Assembly (NCBI RefSeq): GCF_014648855.1
Contig: NZ_BMRX01000007.1
Span: 1 to 64,000, forward strand
DNA from: Streptomyces parvulus
GTDB taxonomy: Bacteria > Actinomycetota > Actinomycetes > Streptomycetales > Streptomycetaceae
DNA length: 64,000 nt
Direction of reading: 5' to 3'
Positions 48,685-56,436 of this stretch are shown one piece after another. The notes beneath the pieces are model-generated. The model made no database searches and was not told the DNA's origin. It saw only the letters and a list, made by a program, of their open reading frames with translations. Both the position numbers and the translations under genes were made by a program. The stretch's first letter is position 1, and the number at the start of each line of letters is the position of its first letter.

Positions 48685-49761
48685 TCAGGGGAGTTCGTAG
48701 TTGGCGTCGAGTGCCGCGCCCGCCTCGGGGTGCGTCTCGTCGTAGCCGCGCGCGTTGCACTGGAGGCCGCCGACGACGCAGTGGTCGACGAGGGCCTTGA
48801 GGGTGGCGTCGTCCCAGGCGTTGAAGAAGTCGTAGTGGAACGAGTAGCTCGCGCCACTGGCGAGGCGGACCCGGGACAGGTCACCGTTGACCGGGAAGGC
48901 CATCTTGAACTCGATCATCGGCAGGGCGACCGGGTGTGTGGCCGGACAGATGTTGTTGTTGGTGCCGGGGTTGACCACCGGATACGCCATGTGGCTCTTG
49001 TGGTCGGGCGTGTCCAGATTCCTGCCGTCCCAGCAACTGGGCGCCTGGAAGCGGATGTTGACCTGCACGTCCTCGCGGTCGGGGCAGTTGGCCGGGAAGT
49101 CGACGTTGAAGAAGCTGTCGCCGCACTCCCAGCCCTCGACGAAGCCCCGGTGGTTGCGGAACTCCTGCGCGCTCTGCATGGGACTGCCGACGACGTAGCG
49201 CAGGCCCTTCGGGAAGGGCCGGACGCTGGTGTAGTCGGTGACGCCGGCCTTGTAGTAGATGACCTGCGGGCCGACGGGCAGCACCGGCCGGTCGCCGTCG
49301 TACATGGTGGGCATCCAGTAGCCCGACCGGTCACCGGGCGCGAGGCACGTGGTGGAGCCGGCGTCCAGCGAGGCGGTCGTACTGTTCGCGTTGGTCGTGG
49401 TGTTGCCCATGAACGTGTGGTCGTGGGACTTGCCGGGCTGCTGCGGATAGACGATCGGGTCGTCGGGCGCCGTGTGGCTGACCGCGCAGTTGGCCTGGAA
49501 CTCGTGGAAGTAGCGGTGCGGCGGCTCCTTCGTGGACGGGGTGACGCCGGTGACCGGCGGGTTGGCGGGGATGTAGCCGTCGCCGTCCGGGTCCTCGGGC
49601 GAGAAGGCGGTCGAGGCGGCCATGGTGTGCCCGGAGTGCGCGGACTGTGCGGGCGGGGTCGCGGCACCGGCGTTCACAGCGAGGGTGCCGACGCCGATCG
49701 ACGTCAGCAGCAGCGCGCTTGCGACGAGGGTGCCGGACAGGACTCTTGATCTCCGTGGCAT
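48685..49761 (-). CDS. Secreted DUF1996 protein
   Basis: A 358-aa exported protein of unknown function. The signal peptide ends near AVNAGA. The DUF1996 region starts with PPHRYFHEFQANCAVSHTAPDDPIVYP, followed by PGKSHDHTFMGN and WMPTMYDGDRPV, with several conserved Cys and His residues that could bind metal or form disulphides. AGGAGG precedes the ATG. It is divergent from the beta-helix protein, with a LacI-type palindrome in the shared promoter. Relatives often occur with polysaccharide-degrading enzymes. Confidence 0.88.
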   Translation of the reverse strand: MPRRSRVLSGTLVASALLLTSIGVGTLAVNAGAATPPAQSAHSGHTMAASTAFSPEDPDGDGYIPANPPVTGVTPSTKEPPHRYFHEFQANCAVSHTAPDDPIVYPQQPGKSHDHTFMGNTTTNANSTTASLDAGSTTCLAPGDRSGYWMPTMYDGDRPVLPVGPQVIYYKAGVTDYTSVRPFPKGLRYVVGSPMQSAQEFRNHRGFVEGWECGDSFFNVDFPANCPDREDVQVNIRFQAPSCWDGRNLDTPDHKSHMAYPVVNPGTNNNICPATHPVALPMIEFKMAFPVNGDLSRVRLASGASYSFHYDFFNAWDDATLKALVDHCVVGGLQCNARGYDETHPEAGAALDANYELP

Positions 49762-49793
49762 GGAGACCTCCTGGGAGTGTCGGGGAAAATCTC

Positions 49794-49807
49794 GGAGAGC
49801 GCTCTCC
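49794..49807. promoter_or_regulatory. LacI-type palindrome near the DUF1996 promoter
   Basis: GGAGAGCGCTCTCC is a perfect 14-bp palindrome, 33 bp upstream of the DUF1996 start. It matches the core upstream of the LacI gene. Confidence 0.65.
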
Positions 49808-49968
49808 CACGGCGGAGTGTTGAGGGGCGCGACGGGAGGTGTCAAGGGATTCGACAGGAAGGCCAGGTGCGGCCAACAAGCCTGCTGCTCCTACTTGTTG
49901 AACACAGCACACAAGAAACGGTCACAACTCTTGACGCGCCGTGCGGGCGGATGAAACATGCACACCCA

Positions 49969-49980
49969 GAGAGCGCTCCC
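49969..49980. promoter_or_regulatory. Second LacI-type palindrome near the beta-helix protein promoter
   Basis: GAGAGCGCTCCC has a perfect GAGCGCTC core (49971-49978), 45 bp upstream of the beta-helix protein start. With the 49794 element, both directions of the divergent promoter carry a site. The ~160 bp between the sites holds the divergent promoters and no gene. Confidence 0.6.
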
Positions 49981-50024
49981 CCACCCCCACTTCGTTCATT
50001 TTCCGAACAAGGAGAGCCGCCCCC

Positions 50025-51854
50025 ATGCCCTCTTCCCCCACGCCCTCCCCCACGCCTTCCTCCACGTCCGAGCCGTCCGGAGTACGACGGCGCAGCGTCC
50101 TGACGGCGGCTGCCGCGGCCCCGGTGATCGCCGGGCTGGCCGGTGCCGTGCCCGCGGCCGCCGCCACCGGCACGGGCGGGGCCGCCCCCGGCGACAGCCC
50201 CCGCGCCCTGCCCGGCGGCGGCGACCTCGGGCCGAACGTCATCGTCTTCGACCCGTCCACGGCGAACATCCAGGGCAGGCTGGACGAGATCTTCCGGCAG
50301 CAGGAGTCCGCGCAGTTCGGCACCGGCCGCTACGCGCTGTTGTTCAAGCCGGGCACGTACAACGGGCTCAACGCCCAGATCGGCTTCTACACCTCCATCG
50401 CGGGCCTCGGCCTCTCCCCCGACGACACCACGATCAACGGCGACGTCACGGTCGACGCCGGCTGGTTCAACGGCAACGCCACGCAGAACTTCTGGCGTTC
50501 GGCGGAGAACCTCGCCCTCGTCCCGGTCAACGGCACCAACCGCTGGGCGGTGTCGCAGGCGGCGCCCTTCCGGCGCATGCACGTGCGCGGCGGGCTCAAC
50601 CTCGCCCCCGACGGCTACGGCTGGGCGAGCGGCGGCTACATCGCCGACAGCCGGATCGACGGCAGCGTCGGACCGTACTCCCAGCAGCAGTGGTACACCC
50701 GGGACAGCTCGGTCGGCGGCTGGCTCAACGCGGTGTGGAACATGGTGTTCTCCGGCGTGGAGGGCGCGCCCGCGCAGAGCTTCCCCGACCCGCCGTACAC
50801 GACGCTGGAGACGACGCCCGTCTCCCGGGAGAAGCCGTTCCTGTACCTCGACGGCGACGCGTACCGCGTCTTCCTGCCGGAGAAGCGCACCAACGCCCGC
50901 GGCGTGTCCTGGGGCAACGGCACCCCGCGCGGCACCTCGCTGCCGCTGGCGCAGTTCTACGTCGCCAAGCCCGGCGTCTCGGCGGCCACCCTGAACCAGG
51001 CGCTGGAGGAGGGCCTGCACCTGCTGCTGACGCCGGGGATCTACCACCTGGACGGCACGGTCGAGGTGAAGCGCGCGGGCACGGTCGTGCTGGGCCTCGG
51101 CTACGCCACGCTCATCCCCGACAACGGCGTCACCGCGATGAAGGTGGCCGACGTGGACGGGGTCCGGCTCGCCGGGTTCCTCATCGACGCGGGGCCGGTC
51201 AACTCCTCGACGCTGCTGGAGGTCGGGCCGGCCGGCGCGTCCGCGGACCACTCCGCCAACCCGACCACCGTGCAGGACGTGTTCATCCGGATCGGCGGCG
51301 CGGGCCCCGGCAAGGCCACCACCAGCATGGTGATCAACAGCCGGCACACGATCGTCGACCACACCTGGGTGTGGCGGGCCGACCACGGCGAGGGCGTCGG
51401 CTGGGAGACCAACCGGGCGGACTACGGCGTGGTCGTCAACGGTGACGACGTGCTGGCCACCGGGCTGTTCGTGGAGCACTTCAACAAGTACGACGTGCAG
51501 TGGAACGGCCAGCGGGGCCGCACGATCTTCTTCCAGAACGAGAAGGCGTACGACGCCCCCGACCAGGCCGCCGTCCAGAACGGCTCGGTCAAGGGCTACG
51601 CCGCCTACAAGGTCGGCGACCAGGTCACCGAGCACGAGGGCTGGGGCCTGGGCAGCTACTGCTACTACAACGTGAACCCGTCCATCGTGCAGCACCACGG
51701 CTTCGCCGCGCCGAACCGGTCCGGGGTGCGCTTCCACGGGCTGCTCGTGGTGTCGCTGGGCGGCAACGGGCAGTACGAGTGCGTCATCAACGACACGGGT
51801 TCGCCGACGTCCGGGACGTCGACCGTGCCGTCGACGGTGACGCAGTACCCCTGA
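50025..51854 (+). CDS. Tat-exported right-handed beta-helix protein (GH55/pectate-lyase-3-like)
   Basis: A 609-aa exported protein. The N-terminus has a Tat-type signal, RRRSVLTAAAAAPVIAGLAGA, after a Ser/Pro-rich stretch. The body consists of repeated short beta strands typical of a parallel beta-helix: GRYALLFKPGTYNGLNAQIGFY, TSIAGLGLSPDDTTINGDV, VVLGLGYATLIPDNG. Streptomyces relatives are sometimes called adenylyl cyclase, for which I see no motif. A glucan or polysaccharide-binding/cleaving role is plausible from the LacI boxes and neighbours. AAGGAGAG precedes the ATG. Confidence 0.75.
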   Translation: MPSSPTPSPTPSSTSEPSGVRRRSVLTAAAAAPVIAGLAGAVPAAAATGTGGAAPGDSPRALPGGGDLGPNVIVFDPSTANIQGRLDEIFRQQESAQFGTGRYALLFKPGTYNGLNAQIGFYTSIAGLGLSPDDTTINGDVTVDAGWFNGNATQNFWRSAENLALVPVNGTNRWAVSQAAPFRRMHVRGGLNLAPDGYGWASGGYIADSRIDGSVGPYSQQQWYTRDSSVGGWLNAVWNMVFSGVEGAPAQSFPDPPYTTLETTPVSREKPFLYLDGDAYRVFLPEKRTNARGVSWGNGTPRGTSLPLAQFYVAKPGVSAATLNQALEEGLHLLLTPGIYHLDGTVEVKRAGTVVLGLGYATLIPDNGVTAMKVADVDGVRLAGFLIDAGPVNSSTLLEVGPAGASADHSANPTTVQDVFIRIGGAGPGKATTSMVINSRHTIVDHTWVWRADHGEGVGWETNRADYGVVVNGDDVLATGLFVEHFNKYDVQWNGQRGRTIFFQNEKAYDAPDQAAVQNGSVKGYAAYKVGDQVTEHEGWGLGSYCYYNVNPSIVQHHGFAAPNRSGVRFHGLLVVSLGGNGQYECVINDTGSPTSGTSTVPSTVTQYP

Positions 51855-51868
51855 GCACCGCTGCCGGA

Positions 51869-51899
51869 GGCCGCCCCGCCCGGGTTGGGCGGGGCGGCC
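51869..51899. terminator. 13-bp-stem bidirectional terminator
   Basis: GGCCGCCCCGCCC and its exact complement flank a GGGTT loop. It sits between the stops of the beta-helix gene (51854) and the EF-G paralogue (51908), serving both strands. Confidence 0.8.
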
Positions 51900-51907
51900 C
51901 GGCGCCG

Positions 51908-53953
51908 TTACCGAGCGGGGGCCGGCGCGGGCGCGGGCGCGTATCCGGTGGGCCGGGCGGTGAAGGTGCCGCGGCCCCGGGTGCGGCCGCGCAACCGGGT
52001 CGCGTAGCCGAACAGTTCGGCCAGCGGCACGGTGGCCGTGACCACCGTCGTGCCGCCCCTCGGGTCGGACCCGGTGACCCGGCCCCGGCGCGCGGCGAGG
52101 TCGCCGAGCACGGCGCCCACCGCGTCGTCGGGCACGGTGACCGCGACCTCCACGACCGGTTCGAGCAGGACCATGCGCGAGGCGCGCAGGGCGTCGCGGA
52201 GACCGGCGCGGCCGGCGGTGCGGAAGGCCGTGTCGGACGAGTCCTTCACATGGGTCCGGCCGTCGGTGAGCGTGACCCGCAGCCCGGTCACCGGGTGTCC
52301 GCCGAGCGGCCCCTCGGCCAGGGCGTCGCGGCAGCCGGCCTCGACCGCCCGCACATAGTCCTGCGGCAGCGCGCCGCCGGTCACCGTCGAACGGAACACG
52401 AATCCGCCCTCCTCCCAGGGCTCGACGTCGAGCACGACGTGCGCGAACTGCCCCGCGCCGCCGTCCTGTTTGACATGCCGGTGGACGAACCCGGCCACTC
52501 CCGCGCCCACCGTCTCGCGGTAGGCGACGCCGGGGCGGCCGACCGCGACCGCGAGGCCGTGCTCGGTCCTGACCCGCTCGACGGCGACCTCCAGGTGGAG
52601 TTCGCCCATGCCCGAGAGGACGGTCTGCCCGGTCTCCGCGTCGGTCCGCACGGCCAGCGAGGGGTCCTCCTCGGTCAGCCGGGCGAGCGCGGCGGCCAGC
52701 CGGCCGGTGTCCGCGGCGCGCCGGGCCTCCACGGCGACGTGGACGACGGGTTCGGCCACGCCGGGGGGTTCGAGGACCAGCGGGTCGCCCGGTGCGCACA
52801 GCGTCGACCCGGCGCGGGCGGCCTTCAGCCCGACCACGGCGACGATGTCCCCCGCGACGGCCCGCTCCAGCGGGTCGTGCCGGTCCGCCCGGACCCGCAG
52901 GATGCGGGCGACGCGCTCGGTGCGGCGGGTGCCCGCGTCCCACACGGTGTCTCCCTTCTCCAGGGTGCCCGAGTACACCCTCAGGTACGTCAGCCGTCCC
53001 GTCGGGGTGGCGTTCACCTTGAACGCCAGTGCCGTCATCGGCGCCCGCGGGTCCGCGGGCCGTTCGTCCCGCGCGCCGTCGCGGGTGCCGCGCACCGGCG
53101 GCACGTCCAGCGGTGACGGCAGGTAGGCCACGACGGCGTCGAGCAGCGGTTCGACACCGCGGTTGCGGTAGGCCGAGCCGCACAGCACCACCACGCCGTC
53201 GCCGCCGCGCGTCAGGTCGCGCAGGGCGCTGACCAGGGTGTCCGCGGTGAGCGTCTCCCGGTCGCAGAACTCCTCCAGCGCGGCGGGGTGCCGTTCGGCC
53301 ACCGCCTCCTCCAGGAGCCGCCGCCTGCGGGCCGCCTCCTCGCGCAGGGCGTCGGGCACCGGGCCCTCCTCGGCCGCCTCCGCGCCCTCGGACCACACGA
53401 GGGCGCGCATGCGGACCAGGTCGACGACGCCGGTGAAGCCGTCCTCGGAGCCGATGGGCAACTGCACCACCAGGGGTACGGGGTGCAGGCGCCCGCGGAT
53501 CGAGTCGACGGCCGCGTCGAGATCGGCGCCGGCCCGGTCCATCTTGTTGACGAACGCGATCCTGGGCACGCCGTGCCGGTCGGCCTGCCGCCACACCGAC
53601 TCGCTCTGCGGCTCCACTCCGGCGACCGCGTCGAACACGGCCACCGCGCCGTCCAGCACCCGCAGCGCCCGCTCGACCTCGTCGGCGAAGTCGACGTGCC
53701 CCGGGGTGTCGATCAGGTTGATCCGGTGCCCGTCCCAGCCGCAGCTGACGGCCGCGGCGAAGATGGTGATCCCGCGGTCGCGCTCCTGCGGATCGAAGTC
53801 GGTCACGGTCGTTCCGTCGTGCACCTCACCGCGCTTGTGGGTGGTACCGGTGGCGTAGAGGATCCGCTCGGTGACGGTCGTCTTGCCGGCGTCGACGTGG
53901 GCGAGGATGCCGAGGTTGCGGATGAGGTCGAGGTTGCTGGTACGGGTGCGCAC
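51908..53953 (-). CDS. fusB: EF-G paralogue (FusB-like / ribosomal-protection-type GTPase)
   Basis: A 681-aa translational GTPase. G motifs: AHVDAGKTT (G1), RGITI (G2), DTPGHVDF (G3), NKMD (G4). Domains II-V follow, with domain IV beginning about [11 protein letters not shown] and the domain V signature [19 protein letters not shown]. It resembles the second EF-G of Streptomyces as well as OtrA/TetM-like protection proteins; the C-terminus gives no decisive drug-resistance feature. The GTG is preceded by AAAGG. A possible leader peptide and GC hairpin lie upstream, suggesting attenuation by a translation inhibitor or stress. Confidence 0.85.
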   Translation of the reverse strand: MRTRTSNLDLIRNLGILAHVDAGKTTVTERILYATGTTHKRGEVHDGTTVTDFDPQERDRGITIFAAAVSCGWDGHRINLIDTPGHVDFADEVERALRVLDGAVAVFDAVAGVEPQSESVWRQADRHGVPRIAFVNKMDRAGADLDAAVDSIRGRLHPVPLVVQLPIGSEDGFTGVVDLVRMRALVWSEGAEAAEEGPVPDALREEAARRRRLLEEAVAERHPAALEEFCDRETLTADTLVSALRDLTRGGDGVVVLCGSAYRNRGVEPLLDAVVAYLPSPLDVPPVRGTRDGARDERPADPRAPMTALAFKVNATPTGRLTYLRVYSGTLEKGDTVWDAGTRRTERVARILRVRADRHDPLERAVAGDIVAVVGLKAARAGSTLCAPGDPLVLEPPGVAEPVVHVAVEARRAADTGRLAAALARLTEEDPSLAVRTDAETGQTVLSGMGELHLEVAVERVRTEHGLAVAVGRPGVAYRETVGAGVAGFVHRHVKQDGGAGQFAHVVLDVEPWEEGGFVFRSTVTGGALPQDYVRAVEAGCRDALAEGPLGGHPVTGLRVTLTDGRTHVKDSSDTAFRTAGRAGLRDALRASRMVLLEPVVEVAVTVPDDAVGAVLGDLAARRGRVTGSDPRGGTTVVTATVPLAELFGYATRLRGRTRGRGTFTARPTGYAPAPAPAPAR

Positions 53954-54015
53954 GGCCGGTGGCCTTTCGCTGGTCTGCGAGCAGGGCGGCGCGATTCCCG
54001 GGACGGGCGGAGGGG

Positions 54016-54029
54016 GGCCGCGGCCCCGG
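54016..54029. promoter_or_regulatory. GC palindrome between leader ORF and EF-G paralogue
   Basis: The sequence has a GGGGCCGCGGCCCC palindrome in the 96 nt between the candidate leader ORF and the EF-G start. In RNA it could form a short hairpin, as expected of an attenuator. Confidence 0.35.
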
Positions 54030-54049
54030 AGGGCGTACGCGGCGTGACG

Positions 54050-54166
54050 TCAGCGGCCCGTCACGGGCATCCGGTACCGGCCGCGCGGCGGGCACCGGAC
54101 GGCCGAGGACACCAGGATCACCTCGTACCGGGACGGGGGAACGACGGCAGCGGTGCGGATGCGCAC
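54050..54166 (-). CDS. Candidate 38-aa leader peptide upstream of the EF-G paralogue
   Basis: The frame starts with GTG at 54166 after a GAGGGGAG ribosome site and ends at TGA 54050, 96 nt before the EF-G start. The peptide begins MRIRTAAVVPPSRYEVILVS and continues SAVRCPPRGRYRMPVTGR. Short MRxR-type leaders are common upstream of regulated Streptomyces genes. Its PPS, CPPR and RYRMP stretches could slow ribosomes. It accounts for part of the 390-bp gap before the next gene. The role is inferred; no homologue search was possible. Confidence 0.45.
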   Translation of the reverse strand: MRIRTAAVVPPSRYEVILVSSAVRCPPRGRYRMPVTGR

Positions 54167-54343
54167 GGCCCTGCTCCCCTCGCTCGGTCTCGATGTCGGG
54201 GTGAGTCTAGGAAGAGGCGGGACGGTGACGCACTGGATTTTCCGTGTACCCGTTCATCCCAACGGAGCTTTCTCCGTGAGAGTGGCGCAGAGCACCCGCA
54301 CCGGTCGGTAAGATCGCCCCGCACGGTCGTCGCGGGAGGGTCC

Positions 54344-54652
54344 ATGATTGAACTGGCCGACATGGTGCGGGAGTTGAGGGATCAGCTCAACACCGCACTG
54401 ACCTCGGCGGGCCCCGGCCCGGTCCGCTTCGAACTGGGCCCCGTGGAGATCGAGGCGACCGTCGCCATCGACCGGACGGGCGGCGCCGGGGGCAAGGTGA
54501 ACTTCTGGGTGGTCGAGGCGAACGCCGACGCGTCGGTGTCCTCCTCCCGCACGCATCGCGTCACGCTCACGCTGCAGCCCACGCTGGTGGCGCCGGACGG
54601 AACCCGCCGCCACGTGCTGGTCTCCGACGACGAGGCGCGCGGGGAGCGTTGA
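54344..54652 (+). CDS. Trypco2-like small protein (trypsin-co-occurring domain 2)
   Basis: A 102-aa soluble protein. The opening MIELADMVRELRDQLNTAL, then VRFELGPVEIEATVAIDRTG and KVNFWVVEANADAS, matches the trypco2 family as I know it, a small module found next to trypsin-like proteases and conflict-system proteins in actinobacteria. A trypsin-like protease is indeed encoded at the far end of the same island. GGGAGGG precedes the ATG; a TAAGAT -10-like hexamer is at 54309. It is upstream of, and on the same strand as, the VMAP-like gene. Confidence 0.8.
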   Translation: MIELADMVRELRDQLNTALTSAGPGPVRFELGPVEIEATVAIDRTGGAGGKVNFWVVEANADASVSSSRTHRVTLTLQPTLVAPDGTRRHVLVSDDEARGER

Positions 54653-54751
54653 GGATTCCGCCTTGTTCGCGCCGCTGACGCAGTGGGAAGGCTAGTCGTA
54701 CGCTGTCCGGACCGGACGCGGACGAACTCGATGACGGCCGGGGGAGGTCAG

Positions 54752-56239
54752 GTGGAGGGGCGCAGCGCCGCACGCGTTCGAAACGAACTTCTGGCCGAGA
54801 TGGCGGGTGTGCTCGTCGCGACGGACACCGTGCGCCGGCGGGCCGGCACCGAGATGCTGGTCCAGGACCTCTCCTCGGAGCTGCGGCTGTCCGTGGAACC
54901 GCACCAGGAGCAGCCGCTCGCCCTGTGGTCGCGGCAGCTGGTCAAGAAGTGCGCGGAGATCGACGAAGGCCTGCAGACCCTCGCCCGGTGTCTGGGGTAC
55001 GCCGAGCAGGGGTCGGTGGGGCTGCTGTCGCTGTGGCGGCTGGTGGACGAGTGGGAGGCCACCTCGTTCTTCAAGGACGCGGACCTGCGCCCGCTGCGCC
55101 CCCTGCTCCGCGAGCTGCGTTCCGTCTCCCTCCTGACCGCCCTCGCCCGCCGGGCCAGCCACTCCCGCACCCAGGAGCTCCAGGAGTGGTGCGACACCGG
55201 CTGGGAGGTCTTCCTGCGCCTGGCGGGCGACAACACGGCGGTGGACGAACTGCCGCCGTCCATGGCGTTCCTGTCGCTGGCCGCCGAGCACCTGGTGAAG
55301 GAGGGGCGCACCGAGGAGGCGGAGCACTTACGCCGCTGGAACCGACGGCAGGCCCAGCTCCGGGGGCTGGCGGAGGAGATGGCCGACTGGCAGCAGGGCG
55401 ACTTCGCCCCGCCCGGCGAACCCTCGCTCCACCCCGCGTATCTGCTGATCCAGTTCGAACCCGACGGCGTGGACCCCGACAACTACTGGGTGTCGCACTG
55501 GCGTCAGTCCGATTCCGACGGCTGGCACCCCATCCCCGGCGAGACGGTGAAGCTGCACCGGGACGATCTCCCCGGCGCCGCGGACCGCCTGGTCGAGGAG
55601 GCCGAGGAGCGCTGGTCCGACCTGCGCCAGCCCGTCGTCGTCGAGTTCATCCTGCCCTGGGAACTGCTGGCCGAGCCCGTGGAGTGGTGGCACAAGGAGG
55701 CCGACGCCCCCGTGCCCACACCGCTGGTGATGGACTACACCGTGGTGGTGCGCAGTTTCGAACGCCTGCGCAAGGCCGCCTGGCACCGGCCCTGGAACAA
55801 CCGCTGGCGCCAGCTCAAGGACAGACCCGCCGAGAGCCGGTCGCACTGGAGCCCGGCGGACCAGTCCGCCTTCCATCTCGAACGGGAGTTGAAGGACGAC
55901 CAGCAGATCGTCTGCCTGGTCCTCAGCGAACCGCCGGGCACCGAGTCGCCCGTCGCCCGCCAGGAGTTCGTGGCGGCGCTGCGGTCCGGCATCCCGGCCA
56001 TCATCTGGGACCGGGCCGGCTCGGGCACGGCCTTCCGGGAGGCGGCCGCGGACATCCTCCAGGAGCGCGGCCTGGCCGGCGTCCTGGAGCGCACCCGGCG
56101 CTGGCGCGACCGCGCCCTGGCCCTGGGACCGGAGGAGTGGGACGGGCACGTGGGCCGCCATCTGGCCCTGCTGCTGGACGATCCGGAGCGACTGCCCGGC
56201 CCGTCGGCACCGGGCGGCGGTTCCGAGCGTGCCGGATGA
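54752..56239 (+). CDS. VMAP-like protein (vWA-MoxR-associated), with TTA codon
   Basis: A 495-aa protein. The first ~100 residues are helical and resemble an effector-associated domain. The C-terminal half (from HPAYLLIQFEPDGVDPDNYW) matches the VMAP C-terminal domain: VVVEFILPWELLAEPVEWWHK, VVRSFERLRKAAWH, and GIPAIIWDRAG near the end. VMAP proteins link NTPase and effector modules in ternary conflict systems. The GTG at 54752 follows GGGGGAGG; an ATG at 54731 is an alternative. Residue 193 is a TTA leucine codon (55328-55330), so translation probably depends on bldA tRNA. Confidence 0.8.
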   Translation: MEGRSAARVRNELLAEMAGVLVATDTVRRRAGTEMLVQDLSSELRLSVEPHQEQPLALWSRQLVKKCAEIDEGLQTLARCLGYAEQGSVGLLSLWRLVDEWEATSFFKDADLRPLRPLLRELRSVSLLTALARRASHSRTQELQEWCDTGWEVFLRLAGDNTAVDELPPSMAFLSLAAEHLVKEGRTEEAEHLRRWNRRQAQLRGLAEEMADWQQGDFAPPGEPSLHPAYLLIQFEPDGVDPDNYWVSHWRQSDSDGWHPIPGETVKLHRDDLPGAADRLVEEAEERWSDLRQPVVVEFILPWELLAEPVEWWHKEADAPVPTPLVMDYTVVVRSFERLRKAAWHRPWNNRWRQLKDRPAESRSHWSPADQSAFHLERELKDDQQIVCLVLSEPPGTESPVARQEFVAALRSGIPAIIWDRAGSGTAFREAAADILQERGLAGVLERTRRWRDRALALGPEEWDGHVGRHLALLLDDPERLPGPSAPGGGSERAG

Positions 56240-56280
56240 GAGATGGACCGCGGACCGGATCCGGAGGGAGGGCACCCGTC

Positions 56281-56436
56281 ATGTCAGCTGTGTCGGCCGA
56301 GAAGTACGGTCACCCGCCGGGAGCCCGGCCCGCACGGGGACCGGCCCGCGGGACGCGGAGCCGGGACAGACCGGGAGGCGCCCCGCCTCCGACACCCCTT
56401 CGACTGCGAGACCGTGGGCGTGATCATGGCCAGTGA
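56281..56436 (+). CDS. Possible 51-aa small protein overlapping the start of the NB-ARC/TPR gene
   Basis: An ATG at 56281 is preceded by an excellent GGAGGGAGG site with 9-nt spacing. The product begins MSAVSAEKYGHPPGARPARG and is rich in Arg, Pro and Gly. Its TGA is 11 nt inside the next gene, in another frame, so it could serve to couple translation of that gene, whose own ribosome site is poor. The amino-acid composition is not convincing for a folded protein, so it may be a coupling ORF only. Confidence 0.4.
   Translation: MSAVSAEKYGHPPGARPARGPARGTRSRDRPGGAPPPTPLRLRDRGRDHGQ

Noticed and set aside
50025-51854. Adenylyl cyclase label used for some relatives
   Set aside because: No cyclase motif is visible; the sequence is a Tat-exported beta-helix type.
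49842-53594. 1250-aa minus-strand frame across the beta-helix and EF-G genes
   Set aside because: Spans two real genes in a different frame with low-complexity composition.
51908-53953. Confirmed tetracycline-resistance ribosomal protection protein
   Set aside because: Motifs fit any EF-G-like GTPase and the residues that distinguish TetM/OtrA could not be verified by eye.
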